Made by a program: the position numbers and the translations under genes
DNA from: Blastococcus haudaquaticus
GTDB lineage: Bacteria > Actinomycetota > Actinomycetes > Mycobacteriales > Geodermatophilaceae
Assembly (NCBI RefSeq): GCF_900230285.1
Contig: NZ_OCNK01000001.1
Span: forward strand, 372,001 to 436,000
DNA length: 64,000 nt
Reading direction: 5' to 3'
Notes under the pieces: model-generated
The model's database searches: none
Told to the model about the DNA's origin: nothing
The model's input: the letters and a program-made list of their open reading frames with translations, nothing else
Part shown: positions 9,368 to 17,707 of the stretch, piece after piece
Position numbering within the stretch: position 1 is the stretch's first letter
How the letters are laid out: the number at the start of each line of letters is the position of its first letter

Positions 9368-10825
9368 TCAGGCCGTCGAGCCGCGGTCGGAGGAAGGGTC
9401 CGCCGGCGCCGGCGCGCCGGCCCCGTTCCCGCCGGTGCCGGGCCGGACCGCGCCTTCCACGGCGGCCAGGCGCTGCTCGAGCGTGTCGAGGCTGGCCACC
9501 ACCGCCTGCTGCAGCAGCAGTTCGTGGTGGACGACCGGGTCGACCTCCCACGAGATCAGCCGACGGACGGCGCGCTTGAGCTGGGACACGCCGGGCCGCA
9601 GCGAGGTCGCGGGCGGGCGGGAGAAGGGCGGCAGCCGCCGCACCGGCAGGGTCGCCGTACCGGGCGTCGGCGCGGTCTCGCGGGCGACCGCGGCGCCCGG
9701 CGTCGCGCCGGCGAACGCCACCTCGCCGCCACGCACCAGCCGGGCCCGCTCGCGCACCTGCGACTGCACGGCGGTGAACAGGTCGTCGCCGTCGAGGTTC
9801 CAGGCGCGTTCCTCGGCAGCCGAGTCGTCCACGCCGAGCACCTGCCGCATGGCGGCCGCCAGGCCGGCGTCGTCGTCGACCAGCGTCACGAGCCGGTCAC
9901 CGGCCTGCTCGGCCAGGCCGCCCACCCGGGTCGCGATGACCGGCCGCTCGTAGAGCGCCGCGCGCTCCATCACACCGGAGGACCAGATGTGCCGGTAGGG
10001 CAGGACGACGGCGTCGGACGCGACGATCCACCGGTCGAAGAGCTCGTCGGAGATGTAGCCGGCGTGCAGGGACGCCCCCGGCGTCGCGGCGCACAACCTG
10101 TCCAGCTCGTTGAGGTAGGCGACGAAGTCCGGCTCGTCCAGGCGGGTGGACCCGACGATGTCGAGTCGGGCCCCGTGGGCGGCGAGCCCGGAGAAGGCGT
10201 GCACCGCGCGGTCGAAGCCCTTGTGCTCCTGGATGAAGCCGATGCACAGGAAGACCGTGCTGTCGGGGTCGATGCCCAGCGAGGCGCGGGCCTCCTCCCG
10301 GGTGGCCGCGGACCGGCGGACGAAGGCCTCGCCGTGCTGGGCGAGGTGGGCCATGGCCGGATCGACGGGCACCACCTCGAGGAAGCGGTCGCGCTCGGTC
10401 TCGCTGTGGAAGAACAGCGCCGTCGCGCTGCGGAAGAGGAGGCGGCTGGCCTGGGCGCGCACCCCGCCGCCGCGGGCGTCCTCGTACTCGAACTCGTGGA
10501 CCCACACCTCGACCTGGGGGGCGATCTTGAACGCCACGGCCAGCGCCGCGTCCACCGCCGCCCGGTGCGTGGGGTCGCTGGAGCGGTAGAAGAACGCCGG
10601 GTGCCACTGCAGGACGATCTTGTCGTAGGCCCGGACGCGACGGGCGAGGGCAGCCCCGAAGCGGGGGCCGGCCTGGAAGTCGAGGTGGTGGTGGGCGGCG
10701 GAGGGCTCCGGCGACAGCACCTCCACCTGGTGCCCCTGGCGCTCGAGGTGGGCCACGGCCTGGGCCGCGTACGTCGCGATCCCGTCCCGCTTCGGCGGGT
10801 AGGGCGACACCATCAGGATGCGCAT
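9368..10825 (-). CDS. GT4 glycosyltransferase with C-terminal helical tail
   Basis: A 485-residue protein. The first 330 residues are a GT-B enzyme: MRILMVSPYPPKRDGIATYA, LQWHPAFFY, VWVHEFEYED, FIGFIQEHKG-type core (CIGFIQEHKGFDRAV) and SSGVMERAALYERPVIAT. The donor-site motif is diverged from the classical EX7E form. After a Pro/Ala-rich linker (about 385-425) comes a helix near residues 435-465 (EVDPVVHHELLLQQAVVASL) predicted to coil. Similar tails occur in polysaccharide GTs and methyltransferases and may dock onto the coiled part of the neighbouring WbdD-like protein. The ATG overlaps the preceding stop as TGATG, so translation is coupled. Confidence 0.85.
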   Translation of the reverse strand: MRILMVSPYPPKRDGIATYAAQAVAHLERQGHQVEVLSPEPSAAHHHLDFQAGPRFGAALARRVRAYDKIVLQWHPAFFYRSSDPTHRAAVDAALAVAFKIAPQVEVWVHEFEYEDARGGGVRAQASRLLFRSATALFFHSETERDRFLEVVPVDPAMAHLAQHGEAFVRRSAATREEARASLGIDPDSTVFLCIGFIQEHKGFDRAVHAFSGLAAHGARLDIVGSTRLDEPDFVAYLNELDRLCAATPGASLHAGYISDELFDRWIVASDAVVLPYRHIWSSGVMERAALYERPVIATRVGGLAEQAGDRLVTLVDDDAGLAAAMRQVLGVDDSAAEERAWNLDGDDLFTAVQSQVRERARLVRGGEVAFAGATPGAAVARETAPTPGTATLPVRRLPPFSRPPATSLRPGVSQLKRAVRRLISWEVDPVVHHELLLQQAVVASLDTLEQRLAAVEGAVRPGTGGNGAGAPAPADPSSDRGSTA

Positions 10826-12141
10826 CAGCCGGCCACCTCGACAGCCGGGGCGGCGGTCGCCGCAGCGGCGGGAGCCGGCGCGGTCGTCCACGAGGTCAGG
10901 GACTGCTCGACCCGGGTCAGCACGTCCTCCCACTGGTAGTGGTCGAGCACGTAGCGGCGACCCGAGGCGCCCAGCCGCTCGGCCGCCTCGGGGTGCGCGG
11001 CGAGGAACACCAGGGCCTCCTCGAACTCGTACCGGTCGTCGTAGACGATGCCGGCCCGGCTCCGCTCGATGTGGTACCGGACGACGCCGCCCTGCCCGAC
11101 GCCGACGACGGGGGTCTCGGCGAGCCAGGACTCCATGATCGTCCGGGAGAACGCCTCGTACCGGCTCGGCTGGACGTAGGCCGTGGCCGCCGCGTAGGCG
11201 TCGTTGCGGTCCTCCTCGGAGAGGAAGCCGAGGTCGTGCACCCGGTCGGCCACCGACGCCGGCGGGTTGACGTCACCGGCGCCCATCGTCACCAGGTGGA
11301 AGGGCAGCCCCCGGGCCACGACCGAGCGCGCGAACATCTCGAGCAGCTCGTCCCAGCCCTTGGCCCCTTCGCGGCGGCCCGCGTAGAGCAGGAACGGCTC
11401 GGTGATCCCGAACTTCTGACGGAATCGCTCGGGGTCGTAGCCCTCGGGCACCTCGACGCCGCAGCCGACGACGTCGTGCGGGGCCAGCTGCGGGAAGATC
11501 GAGTGCGCCAGCTCGTGCTCGGGCTCGGTCTGCAGGAACAGGCCGGCGACGCCGCTCAGGACCGGCGCGAAGATGCTCTGGTAGGCGTAGGGCTCGTCGT
11601 GCAGGCAGGTCCAGAGCACGGAACGGGTCGGGTGCACCTGGCTGCAGGCCACCGAGGGCCAGAAGAGGTAGGGCCCGAAGACGATGGCCCGGTACTCCTC
11701 GCCGCGGGTGAGCAGGTGCTGGTAGAGCCCGGGGATGCGCACGTCGTCGTTGAGCCAGCGCTCCTGCTCGACCAGCGGGATCTGCTCGCCGCCGAACATG
11801 CGCATGCCGATCTCGTCGCGGTCCCGCCCGGCGGTGGACTTGACCGCCTCGAAGCGACGGACGGTGAGCCCGTCCTCCACCGCGACACCGACCGGCAGCT
11901 CGTTCTTCCAGGTGAAGTAGTCCAGCGCCGCCGTGGTCAGGACCTCGACCTCCCAGCCCCGGTCCTGCAGACCCATCGCCAGGTGGCGGAGCACGATCTC
12001 CGCGCCGCCGATGATGTCGGGCCCGAATCGAGCCGGGACGAAGGCGATCTTGCCCGTCCGGTCCACAGGGGGCTGCACGTCGGATGCACTCCTCGCAGTC
12101 GTGTCGGGCCCGGTGTTCCCCGGGTCCCTGGAATCGGTCAT
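10825..12141 (-). CDS. GT4-family glycosyltransferase
   Basis: A GT-B glycosyltransferase of up to 438 residues. Recognisable parts are ARFGPDIIGGAEIVLRHLAM at the N-terminal domain, LHDEPYAY, FLLYAGRREGAKGWDELLEM, and the donor site PSRYEAFSRTIMESWLAETP. The ATG at 12141 is used, but no ribosome site precedes it. A GTG at 12078 has GAGGAG 10 nt upstream and would remove a low-complexity 21-residue leader, so the start is uncertain. The gene begins 10 bp after wzt and is probably part of the wzm-wzt operon. It belongs to a different GT4 subgroup from the three shorter enzymes nearby. Donor sugar unknown. Confidence 0.86.
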   Translation of the reverse strand: MTDSRDPGNTGPDTTARSASDVQPPVDRTGKIAFVPARFGPDIIGGAEIVLRHLAMGLQDRGWEVEVLTTAALDYFTWKNELPVGVAVEDGLTVRRFEAVKSTAGRDRDEIGMRMFGGEQIPLVEQERWLNDDVRIPGLYQHLLTRGEEYRAIVFGPYLFWPSVACSQVHPTRSVLWTCLHDEPYAYQSIFAPVLSGVAGLFLQTEPEHELAHSIFPQLAPHDVVGCGVEVPEGYDPERFRQKFGITEPFLLYAGRREGAKGWDELLEMFARSVVARGLPFHLVTMGAGDVNPPASVADRVHDLGFLSEEDRNDAYAAATAYVQPSRYEAFSRTIMESWLAETPVVGVGQGGVVRYHIERSRAGIVYDDRYEFEEALVFLAAHPEAAERLGASGRRYVLDHYQWEDVLTRVEQSLTSWTTAPAPAAAATAAPAVEVAG

Positions 12142-12151
12142 CGGGGGCCGG

Positions 12152-13402
12152 TCATCGGGTCTCGGCAGTCGCGGCGCGGGCCGCCCCGGCCTCGACCGGG
12201 CGCACCTGCACCTGGGCCGGCATCCGCACCAGCCCGTCCTGCCACTCGGAATCGACGATCTTGAAGTTCTTGATCCGCGCGGCCCGGGCGTAGTGCGGTC
12301 CGTTGACGCCGTGCGCGGCCAGGCTGACGTGGTAGCCGCCGTCGATCAACGGGATCGATCCGTAGCTGAAGGAGACCCGCCGGGAACCCTCGATCGGCTC
12401 GAGCTGCAGGTTCATCAGGTGCGTGTTGGACGCGTAGCAGTTCTGGTCCATGTGGTTCTCGATCTTGATGCCCACGGCCCAGTCGGTCACCCGCCGGTCG
12501 GAGGTGACGGTGCACTCCACCCCGAACGGTTCGCCCGGGCTGAAGGTGTCCTTCGGCTGCCCGGCGCCGTCGGTGATGACCACGTCGGAGATCCGCATCG
12601 GGGTGTAGGTCGCCGCACCGGTCACCGTGTCGTCCGCGCGGGCGGCGGCCTGCTCGGCCTCCACCTCGGCCTCCTCGTTCCACGCGTCCCGGATCATGCG
12701 GATCGCCTGCGTGGGGGCGCCGTCGTACTGCATGACGCCGTGGTCGAGCAGGACGGCTCGCGAGCAGAGGTCGCGCACGAGGTCGAGGGCGTGGGTGACG
12801 AAGATGATCGTGCGCCCCTCGCGCATGAACGACCGGATCTTGTCCAGGCACTTGCGCTGGAACGCCTCGTCGCCGACCGCGAGGACCTCGTCGATCAGCA
12901 GGATCTCGGGGTCGACGTGCACCGCGACGGAGAAGGCCAGCCGCACGTACATGCCGGACGAGTAGAACTTGACCTGGGTGTCGAGGAACTCCTCGATCCC
13001 GGAGAAGTCCACGATGCTGTCGAAGTACTTGTCCGTGTCGGCCCGGGACAGGCCCAGGATGGACGCGTTCAGGTAGACGTTCTCGCGACCGGTCAGGTCA
13101 CCGTGGAAGCCGGCCCCGAGCTCCAGGAGGGCCGCGAGCCGGCCGCGCCGCTCCACGTACCCGTCGGTCGGGCTCAGGATGCCCCCGATGACCTTGAGCA
13201 GGGTCGACTTGCCGGACCCGTTGTGGCCGATCAGGCCCATCGACGTCCCGGCCGCGATCTCCAGGTCGATGTCGCGCAACGCCCAGAACTCGGACTTGTT
13301 CTGCTTGGTCGTGCGCGCGTTGATCAGCCGCTCCTTGAGCGACTTGTTGGCGTTGATGGCGAACTTCTTGCTGACATCCGAGACGCGGATGACGGTGGTC
13401 AT
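12152..13402 (-). CDS. wzt: Polysaccharide ABC exporter ATPase with C-terminal cargo-binding domain
   Basis: The ATP-binding subunit of an ABC-2 polysaccharide exporter, 416 residues. Walker A is GHNGSGKST at 59-67, the signature is YSSGMYVRLAFS at 147-158, Walker B is ILLIDEVLAVGD at 167-178, and the switch His is H204. Residues about 265-400 form an extra beta-rich domain (TFSPGEPFGVECTV, GGYHVSLAAHGVNG) that matches the Wzt carbohydrate-binding C domain of O8/O9a systems, which reads the capped non-reducing end. Mycobacterial galactan exporters lack this part. The start ATG is 3 bp after the wzm stop. The combination with a WbdD-like gene implies cap-dependent export. Confidence 0.92.
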   Translation of the reverse strand: MTTVIRVSDVSKKFAINANKSLKERLINARTTKQNKSEFWALRDIDLEIAAGTSMGLIGHNGSGKSTLLKVIGGILSPTDGYVERRGRLAALLELGAGFHGDLTGRENVYLNASILGLSRADTDKYFDSIVDFSGIEEFLDTQVKFYSSGMYVRLAFSVAVHVDPEILLIDEVLAVGDEAFQRKCLDKIRSFMREGRTIIFVTHALDLVRDLCSRAVLLDHGVMQYDGAPTQAIRMIRDAWNEEAEVEAEQAAARADDTVTGAATYTPMRISDVVITDGAGQPKDTFSPGEPFGVECTVTSDRRVTDWAVGIKIENHMDQNCYASNTHLMNLQLEPIEGSRRVSFSYGSIPLIDGGYHVSLAAHGVNGPHYARAARIKNFKIVDSEWQDGLVRMPAQVQVRPVEAGAARAATAETR

Positions 13403-13405
13403 GGG

Positions 13406-14386
13406 TCAGAGCTCCTGGGCGAAGTCGCCCTGTGCGCGGGCGAAGTAGCGTTGCGCCAGCCAGAGGGCCCCGAGGCCGATCACCAGGAACACTCCGAGGC
13501 GGGCCCACAGGTTGGCGTCGAGCGTGTACTCCGGCCCCATCGTGTAGAAGGCCCGCTGGAATGCCGCGATGACGTTGAGCATCGGGTTGGCGAGGTAGAT
13601 CTCGAGCAGCAGGCTGTGCCCGTTCTCGGTGAAGTTCTTGATGGGCAGCACGACCGGGTAGACGATCGGCACGAGCCAGAACAGCAGCAGCGTCACGATC
13701 TCGATGAGGTGCTGCAGGTCGCGGAAGTAGACCGTCGCGGCGGCCAGGAAGAGCCCCATCGCCAGGCCCCACACCAGGCAGACCGCCAGGGCGAGCGGCA
13801 CCAGGGCCAGGTCGCTGGTGACGGCGACCCGGTTGTCGGTGAGGACGGCGGTGATCCCGATCGCGCCGATGAGCACGATCATCTGCAGGAAGAAGTTCAC
13901 CAGCGCCGCGCCGACGACCGAGAGCGGGAAGATCTCGCGGGGGAAGTACGTCTTCTTCAGCAGCCCGCCGTTGCCGACGATGGAGCCGGTGCAGCCGCCG
14001 AGGATGTCGGTGAACAACCCCCAGACCACCAGGCCCGAGAAGATGAAGACGGCGTAGGCCGGCTGCTGGTTGCCCAGGAAGATCGTGAACGCCAGGTAGT
14101 AGATGACCAGCTGGGCCATCGGCCGGACCAGGGTCCAGAAGAAGCCGAGGACGCTGTCCTTGTACTTGACCTTCAGTTCCTTGCGGACCAGCTGCCCGAG
14201 GAGCTCGCGGTAGCGCAGGATGTCGACCAGGTCGGTGAAGGACCCCCGGAAGAAGCTCCGCGGCGGGTTGACCCGTTCCATGGGGAGGGACTCGACCGCC
14301 TCCGCCCGGTTGATCGCCGGCGGTTCGCGGAACGCATCGGTCGCATCGCCGCCGGTACCCCGCACGTCGGTGCCCGTACTTGACAT
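13406..14386 (-). CDS. wzm: Polysaccharide ABC exporter permease
   Basis: The membrane subunit of the exporter, 326 residues, ABC-2 family. About 55 cytoplasmic residues are followed by an amphipathic stretch (RELLGQLVRKELKVKYKDSV) typical of Wzm/TagG, then roughly six hydrophobic segments (for example LVIYYLAFTIFLG, FSGLVVWGLFTDIL, FFLQMIVLIGAIGITAVL, LALAVCLVWGLAMGLFLAA, LIEIVTLLLFWLVPIVYPV and LGVFLVIGLGALWL). It would form a homodimer with two Wzt subunits and move lipid-linked glycan across the plasma membrane. It heads the minus-strand cluster and faces a divergent GT4, so its promoter lies in 14387-14569. Confidence 0.94.
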   Translation of the reverse strand: MSSTGTDVRGTGGDATDAFREPPAINRAEAVESLPMERVNPPRSFFRGSFTDLVDILRYRELLGQLVRKELKVKYKDSVLGFFWTLVRPMAQLVIYYLAFTIFLGNQQPAYAVFIFSGLVVWGLFTDILGGCTGSIVGNGGLLKKTYFPREIFPLSVVGAALVNFFLQMIVLIGAIGITAVLTDNRVAVTSDLALVPLALAVCLVWGLAMGLFLAAATVYFRDLQHLIEIVTLLLFWLVPIVYPVVLPIKNFTENGHSLLLEIYLANPMLNVIAAFQRAFYTMGPEYTLDANLWARLGVFLVIGLGALWLAQRYFARAQGDFAQEL

Positions 14387-14569
14387 GGTCGTTCCATCCT
14401 CATCGCTGACGTCGCTTCAGGGTAGGCGAGCCGCGCTGCACGCATGCTCCCGAGCGAAGGACCGACCAGTGGCCGGTTCGACCTCGGGCACCCGCTCGCC
14501 CCACACCCGGACACGTTCCTCGCGCACCCGCCGGGTCGTCCGGCGACTACCTCTATCGTCGGCCCCGTC

Positions 14570-15667
14570 ATGGACGTACTCCTCGACGGCACCCCAATGC
14601 TCGGGCACCGGACCGGGATCGGACAGTACGTGACGAACCTGTACCGAACACTGCACGACCGGCCGGATGTGACCCCACGGCTATACGCCTTCACCATCCG
14701 CCACGGGAGTCGCCCCCCGGACGTGCATCCCGGTGCGTGGACCCGCCGGATCCTGCCCGCCCGGCTGCTGCAGCAGCTCTGGCTGACGCAGGACCGGCCG
14801 AGCGCCGACGTCCTCCTCCCCCGGGCCGACGTCCTGCACGCGACGAACTTCACCTCGCCCCCGAGCCGCCGGGCGCGTCGCGTCGTCACGGTGCACGACC
14901 TGGCGTTCCTCCGGCTGCCGGAGACCGTCCACCCCCAGACCCGCCGGGCCGCCGAGCTGACGATCCGCCAGGCCCGCCGGGCGGACGCCGTCCTCACGCC
15001 CAGCGCGGCGGTCGCCGCGGAGATCCAGGAGCACCTCGGCATCGCCGGCGACCGGGTCCACGTCACGCCGCTCGGCGTGGACGACGCCTGGGCGGCGGCC
15101 GCGCCGCTGGCAGCGGCGGAGCGCCGCCGTCTCGGCCTGCCCGACCGCTACCTCCTGGCCGTGGGCACCCGCGAACCGCGGAAGAATCTCGGCGCCCTGG
15201 TCGCCGCGCACCGCGCTGCCGGCACCGGGCGGGTCCCACCGCTCGTCCTCGTCGGCCCGGCCGGATGGGGGCCGGAGATCACCGCCGATCCCGGCGTGCA
15301 CGTGCTCCCCTACCTCCCCGCCGAGGAGCTGCGCGGCCTGGTGGCGGGCGCCACCGCGCTGGTCTTCCCGTCCCGCTACGAGGGCTTCGGCCTGCCCGCG
15401 CTGGAGGCGATGGCCACCGGCACCCCCGTCCTCGCGAACGACATCCCGGTGCTGCGCGAGGTGCTCGGCGAGTGCGGGACGTTCGTGGACGCCGACGACC
15501 GGGACGCGCTCGTCGCCGCCCTGGAGGCGGTCGGATCGGGCCGGCTCGAGGACGGCGACGCCGAGTCCGCCCGTGCGGCCCGGCGGGAGCGGGCCCGCTC
15601 GTTCACCTGGGCCCGCTGCGCGGACGCCACCGTCGCCGCCTACCGCGCCGCCGGCGCCCCGGACTGA
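14570..15667 (+). CDS. GT4-family glycosyltransferase
   Basis: A 365-residue GT-B enzyme starting MDVLLDGTPMLGHRTGIGQY. It shows VVTVHDLAFLRLPE, LAVGTREPRKN, VPYL-like linker, and donor site YEGFGLPALEAMATGTP. ATG at 14570 is preferred over upstream in-frame starts because the protein then aligns with the family N terminus. TATCGT at 14554-14559 could be a -10 box giving a leader of only a few bases. It is transcribed divergently from wzm but is clearly part of the same polysaccharide locus, and it is most like the enzymes at 5.5 and 6.7 kb. Confidence 0.87.
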   Translation: MDVLLDGTPMLGHRTGIGQYVTNLYRTLHDRPDVTPRLYAFTIRHGSRPPDVHPGAWTRRILPARLLQQLWLTQDRPSADVLLPRADVLHATNFTSPPSRRARRVVTVHDLAFLRLPETVHPQTRRAAELTIRQARRADAVLTPSAAVAAEIQEHLGIAGDRVHVTPLGVDDAWAAAAPLAAAERRRLGLPDRYLLAVGTREPRKNLGALVAAHRAAGTGRVPPLVLVGPAGWGPEITADPGVHVLPYLPAEELRGLVAGATALVFPSRYEGFGLPALEAMATGTPVLANDIPVLREVLGECGTFVDADDRDALVAALEAVGSGRLEDGDAESARAARRERARSFTWARCADATVAAYRAAGAPD

Positions 15668-15883
15668 GGCCGACGTCGACCCGTGGGACCCGTTCGCACC
15701 GGCCGACACACCTGTCCCCGGACATGACAGGGAGCACACCGCGCCGGGTACCGTTCCCGGGAGCCACCTCCGGCCTCCGGGTGACGGGGAGAACGGGCAC
15801 CGCTGCTGCGCCTCGACCACTCCCTCGGGAGTCGTCCCGGAACCGCCGGCCGTGGCCGCAGGGACACAGATGAGGGAGCCTTC
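15668..15883. other. Intergenic, no gene seen
   Basis: A 216-bp gap between the GT4 and the acyltransferase. No good reading frame or strong hairpin is visible. GAGGGAG just before 15884 is the ribosome site of the acyltransferase. A promoter for that gene probably lies here but could not be singled out. Confidence 0.5.
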
Positions 15884-17266
15884 GTGACGACGACACCGGT
15901 GCAGAACGTCGCGCCAGAGACGCACGCCGGCGACCAGGTCCACGCGGCCCGGGCACGCAACGGCCGACTGGAGTTCCTCGACGCGCTGCGGGGCATCGCG
16001 GCGCTCGTCGTGGCCGTCCAGCACCTCGGCGAGGTCATCTGGCCCGAGCTCGTCGTGTTCTCGCACGTGTGGTGGCGGCCGGGCGAGTTCGGCGTCCTCG
16101 TCTTCTTCATCTGCAGCGGGTTCATCATCCCGGCGTCCATGGAGCGGCGCGGGAACCTGTCGGAGTTCTGGATCGGCCGGGTGTTCCGGCTCTTCCCGCT
16201 GTACCTGTCCGTCCTGCTCCTGGCGCTGATCGCCTTCGCGACCCCGTGGGCGGCCCCGGGAGGGGACTACCGCATCGTCAGCGACTCGCTGATCAACGCG
16301 ACGATGCTGCAGGTCTTCTTCGAGCGGCCGCTGGTCATCGGTGCCTCGTGGACGCTCGGCTACGAGATGGTCTTCTACCTGCTCATGACGGTGCTGTTCA
16401 TGCTGGGCTGGCACCGGCGGTCGGCCGGCATCGCCATGGGCCTGGTGACCGCCGCCCTGGTGCTCGGCGGATTCCTGGTGCCGTTCTACCTCATCCAGCC
16501 GCAGATCCGGCAGTGGCCCGCGGTCGTCATCGGCCTGATCGCCCTGGCCGTGGCGATCATCGCCCCCCGGCTGGCGGGACGGCAGCGCGTGGTCGCGCTG
16601 AGCATCACCCTGCTGATCCTGATGCTGTTCCTCAACCGGCCGAACGACCTCTGGTTCTCGCTGCTGCTCCTCGCCTCGATGTTCACGGGCACGGTGCTCT
16701 ACCGGTACGACATCGGGGAGCTGCCGAAGCGGACCGCCGCCGCGGTGTTCTGCTTCGCCGTCGTCGGCATCACCCTGGTCATGTACTGCTACCAGGTCGG
16801 CGCCCCGGACCCGGAGACCGGCGCGACCCCGCGCTGGTGGACCGAGGCGGGGACGTTCGTGTCGGCGTACCTGGTCTTCGGGGCACTGTTCCTGCTGCGG
16901 AGGTTCGCCTACCCCCGCGTGCTGGTCTACCTCGGCACGATCAGCTACTCCGTCTACCTGGTGCACGCCCTCGTGCTGCTGCTGCCGAACCCGCCGCTGC
17001 CCGACGTGCCCGCGTTCGCCGTCCTGCTGGGCGCCACGCTCGTCCTCTCGGTGCTGACCTACCACTTCATCGAGAAGCCGGGGCAGCTCGTCGGCCGTCG
17101 GATGATCGCGCTCTACCGCGAGCGACAGGGCGGCCGGGCGGCAGCAGTGCCGCCCGCGAAGCCCTCGGGAGAGCCACCGGCCGAGGAGCGGGCTCGGACC
17201 GCCGCGGCCCCGGGTCCCGAGGTCACCGACCAACCCGCCGACAACACGGCGTCGACCGCACGCTGA
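15884..17266 (+). CDS. Membrane acyltransferase (acyltransferase 3/OafA-like)
   Basis: A polytopic enzyme of 460 residues that would O-acylate a surface glycan using a cytoplasmic acyl donor. The family N-terminal signature is RLEFLDALRGIAALVVAVQH with the conserved H of VQHLG, followed by FFICSGFIIPASMERRG, FWIGRVFRLFPLYL and WTLGYEMVFYL. About ten hydrophobic segments run to residue 405. The last 50 residues are a charged Pro/Ala-rich cytoplasmic tail. GTG at 15884 is supported by GAGGGAG upstream. No SGNH domain is fused. Its place beside the export cluster suggests that it decorates the same polymer. Confidence 0.9.
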   Translation: MTTTPVQNVAPETHAGDQVHAARARNGRLEFLDALRGIAALVVAVQHLGEVIWPELVVFSHVWWRPGEFGVLVFFICSGFIIPASMERRGNLSEFWIGRVFRLFPLYLSVLLLALIAFATPWAAPGGDYRIVSDSLINATMLQVFFERPLVIGASWTLGYEMVFYLLMTVLFMLGWHRRSAGIAMGLVTAALVLGGFLVPFYLIQPQIRQWPAVVIGLIALAVAIIAPRLAGRQRVVALSITLLILMLFLNRPNDLWFSLLLLASMFTGTVLYRYDIGELPKRTAAAVFCFAVVGITLVMYCYQVGAPDPETGATPRWWTEAGTFVSAYLVFGALFLLRRFAYPRVLVYLGTISYSVYLVHALVLLLPNPPLPDVPAFAVLLGATLVLSVLTYHFIEKPGQLVGRRMIALYRERQGGRAAAVPPAKPSGEPPAEERARTAAAPGPEVTDQPADNTASTAR

Positions 17267-17671
17267 GCCGTCGGGCGAGCGTCCTCCCGCCCTCCCCGGG
17301 GAGCTCCCAGCGCCTGGCTGCGACGGGCCGACGGACGACGACGGTCCCCTGGCTCACGGCGACCTGCGCCGCACCCTCCCAGCGCCTGACCCCTGGGTGC
17401 CCGTGCGGCGTCACGGGGGCGGGCGGGACCGCGCACCGGCCCACCGCTGGTGGTCGACCAGCGCCACCACGGACCGGCGGGCAGCGACGGCGGCGGTGAG
17501 TAGGCCGCCCGGTGCGCGACTCCGCCGGGCGGCGCCGCCGAGGGGACGCGAGCGTTCCTGCCCCCGGGCGCACCGCTGCACGTCGCCGACCCCGCCGTCG
17601 GCCGACCGGTCACGTGCCGGGGACGCACCAGCGCCGGGCGCCGAACGCCTCGCTGACGGGACCTGCCGGTG
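17267..17671. other. Long intergenic region without a recognisable gene
   Basis: About 400 bp between the convergent acyltransferase and SpoIID genes. Open frames here are short, arginine-rich and lack ribosome sites or family motifs, so none is called. CTCCCAGCGCCTG occurs twice (near 17306 and 17379). The segment ends in the hairpin at 17672-17700. Confidence 0.5.
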
Positions 17672-17700
17672 GGGCCCCCGGTCACCTGGACCGGGGGCCC
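17672..17700 (-). terminator. Hairpin terminator after the SpoIID-LGFP gene
   Basis: A perfect 12-bp inverted repeat, GGGCCCCCGGTC and GACCGGGGGCCC, with a 5-nt loop. It starts 7 bp beyond the minus-strand stop codon at 17708. There is no clear U tract, as is common in high-GC actinobacteria. Confidence 0.75.
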
Positions 17701-17707
17701 GACCGGA

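Noticed and set aside
17267-17671. Small genes in the gap between the acyltransferase and SpoIID genes
   Set aside because: Candidate frames are short, Arg-rich, lack ribosome sites and overlap on both strands.
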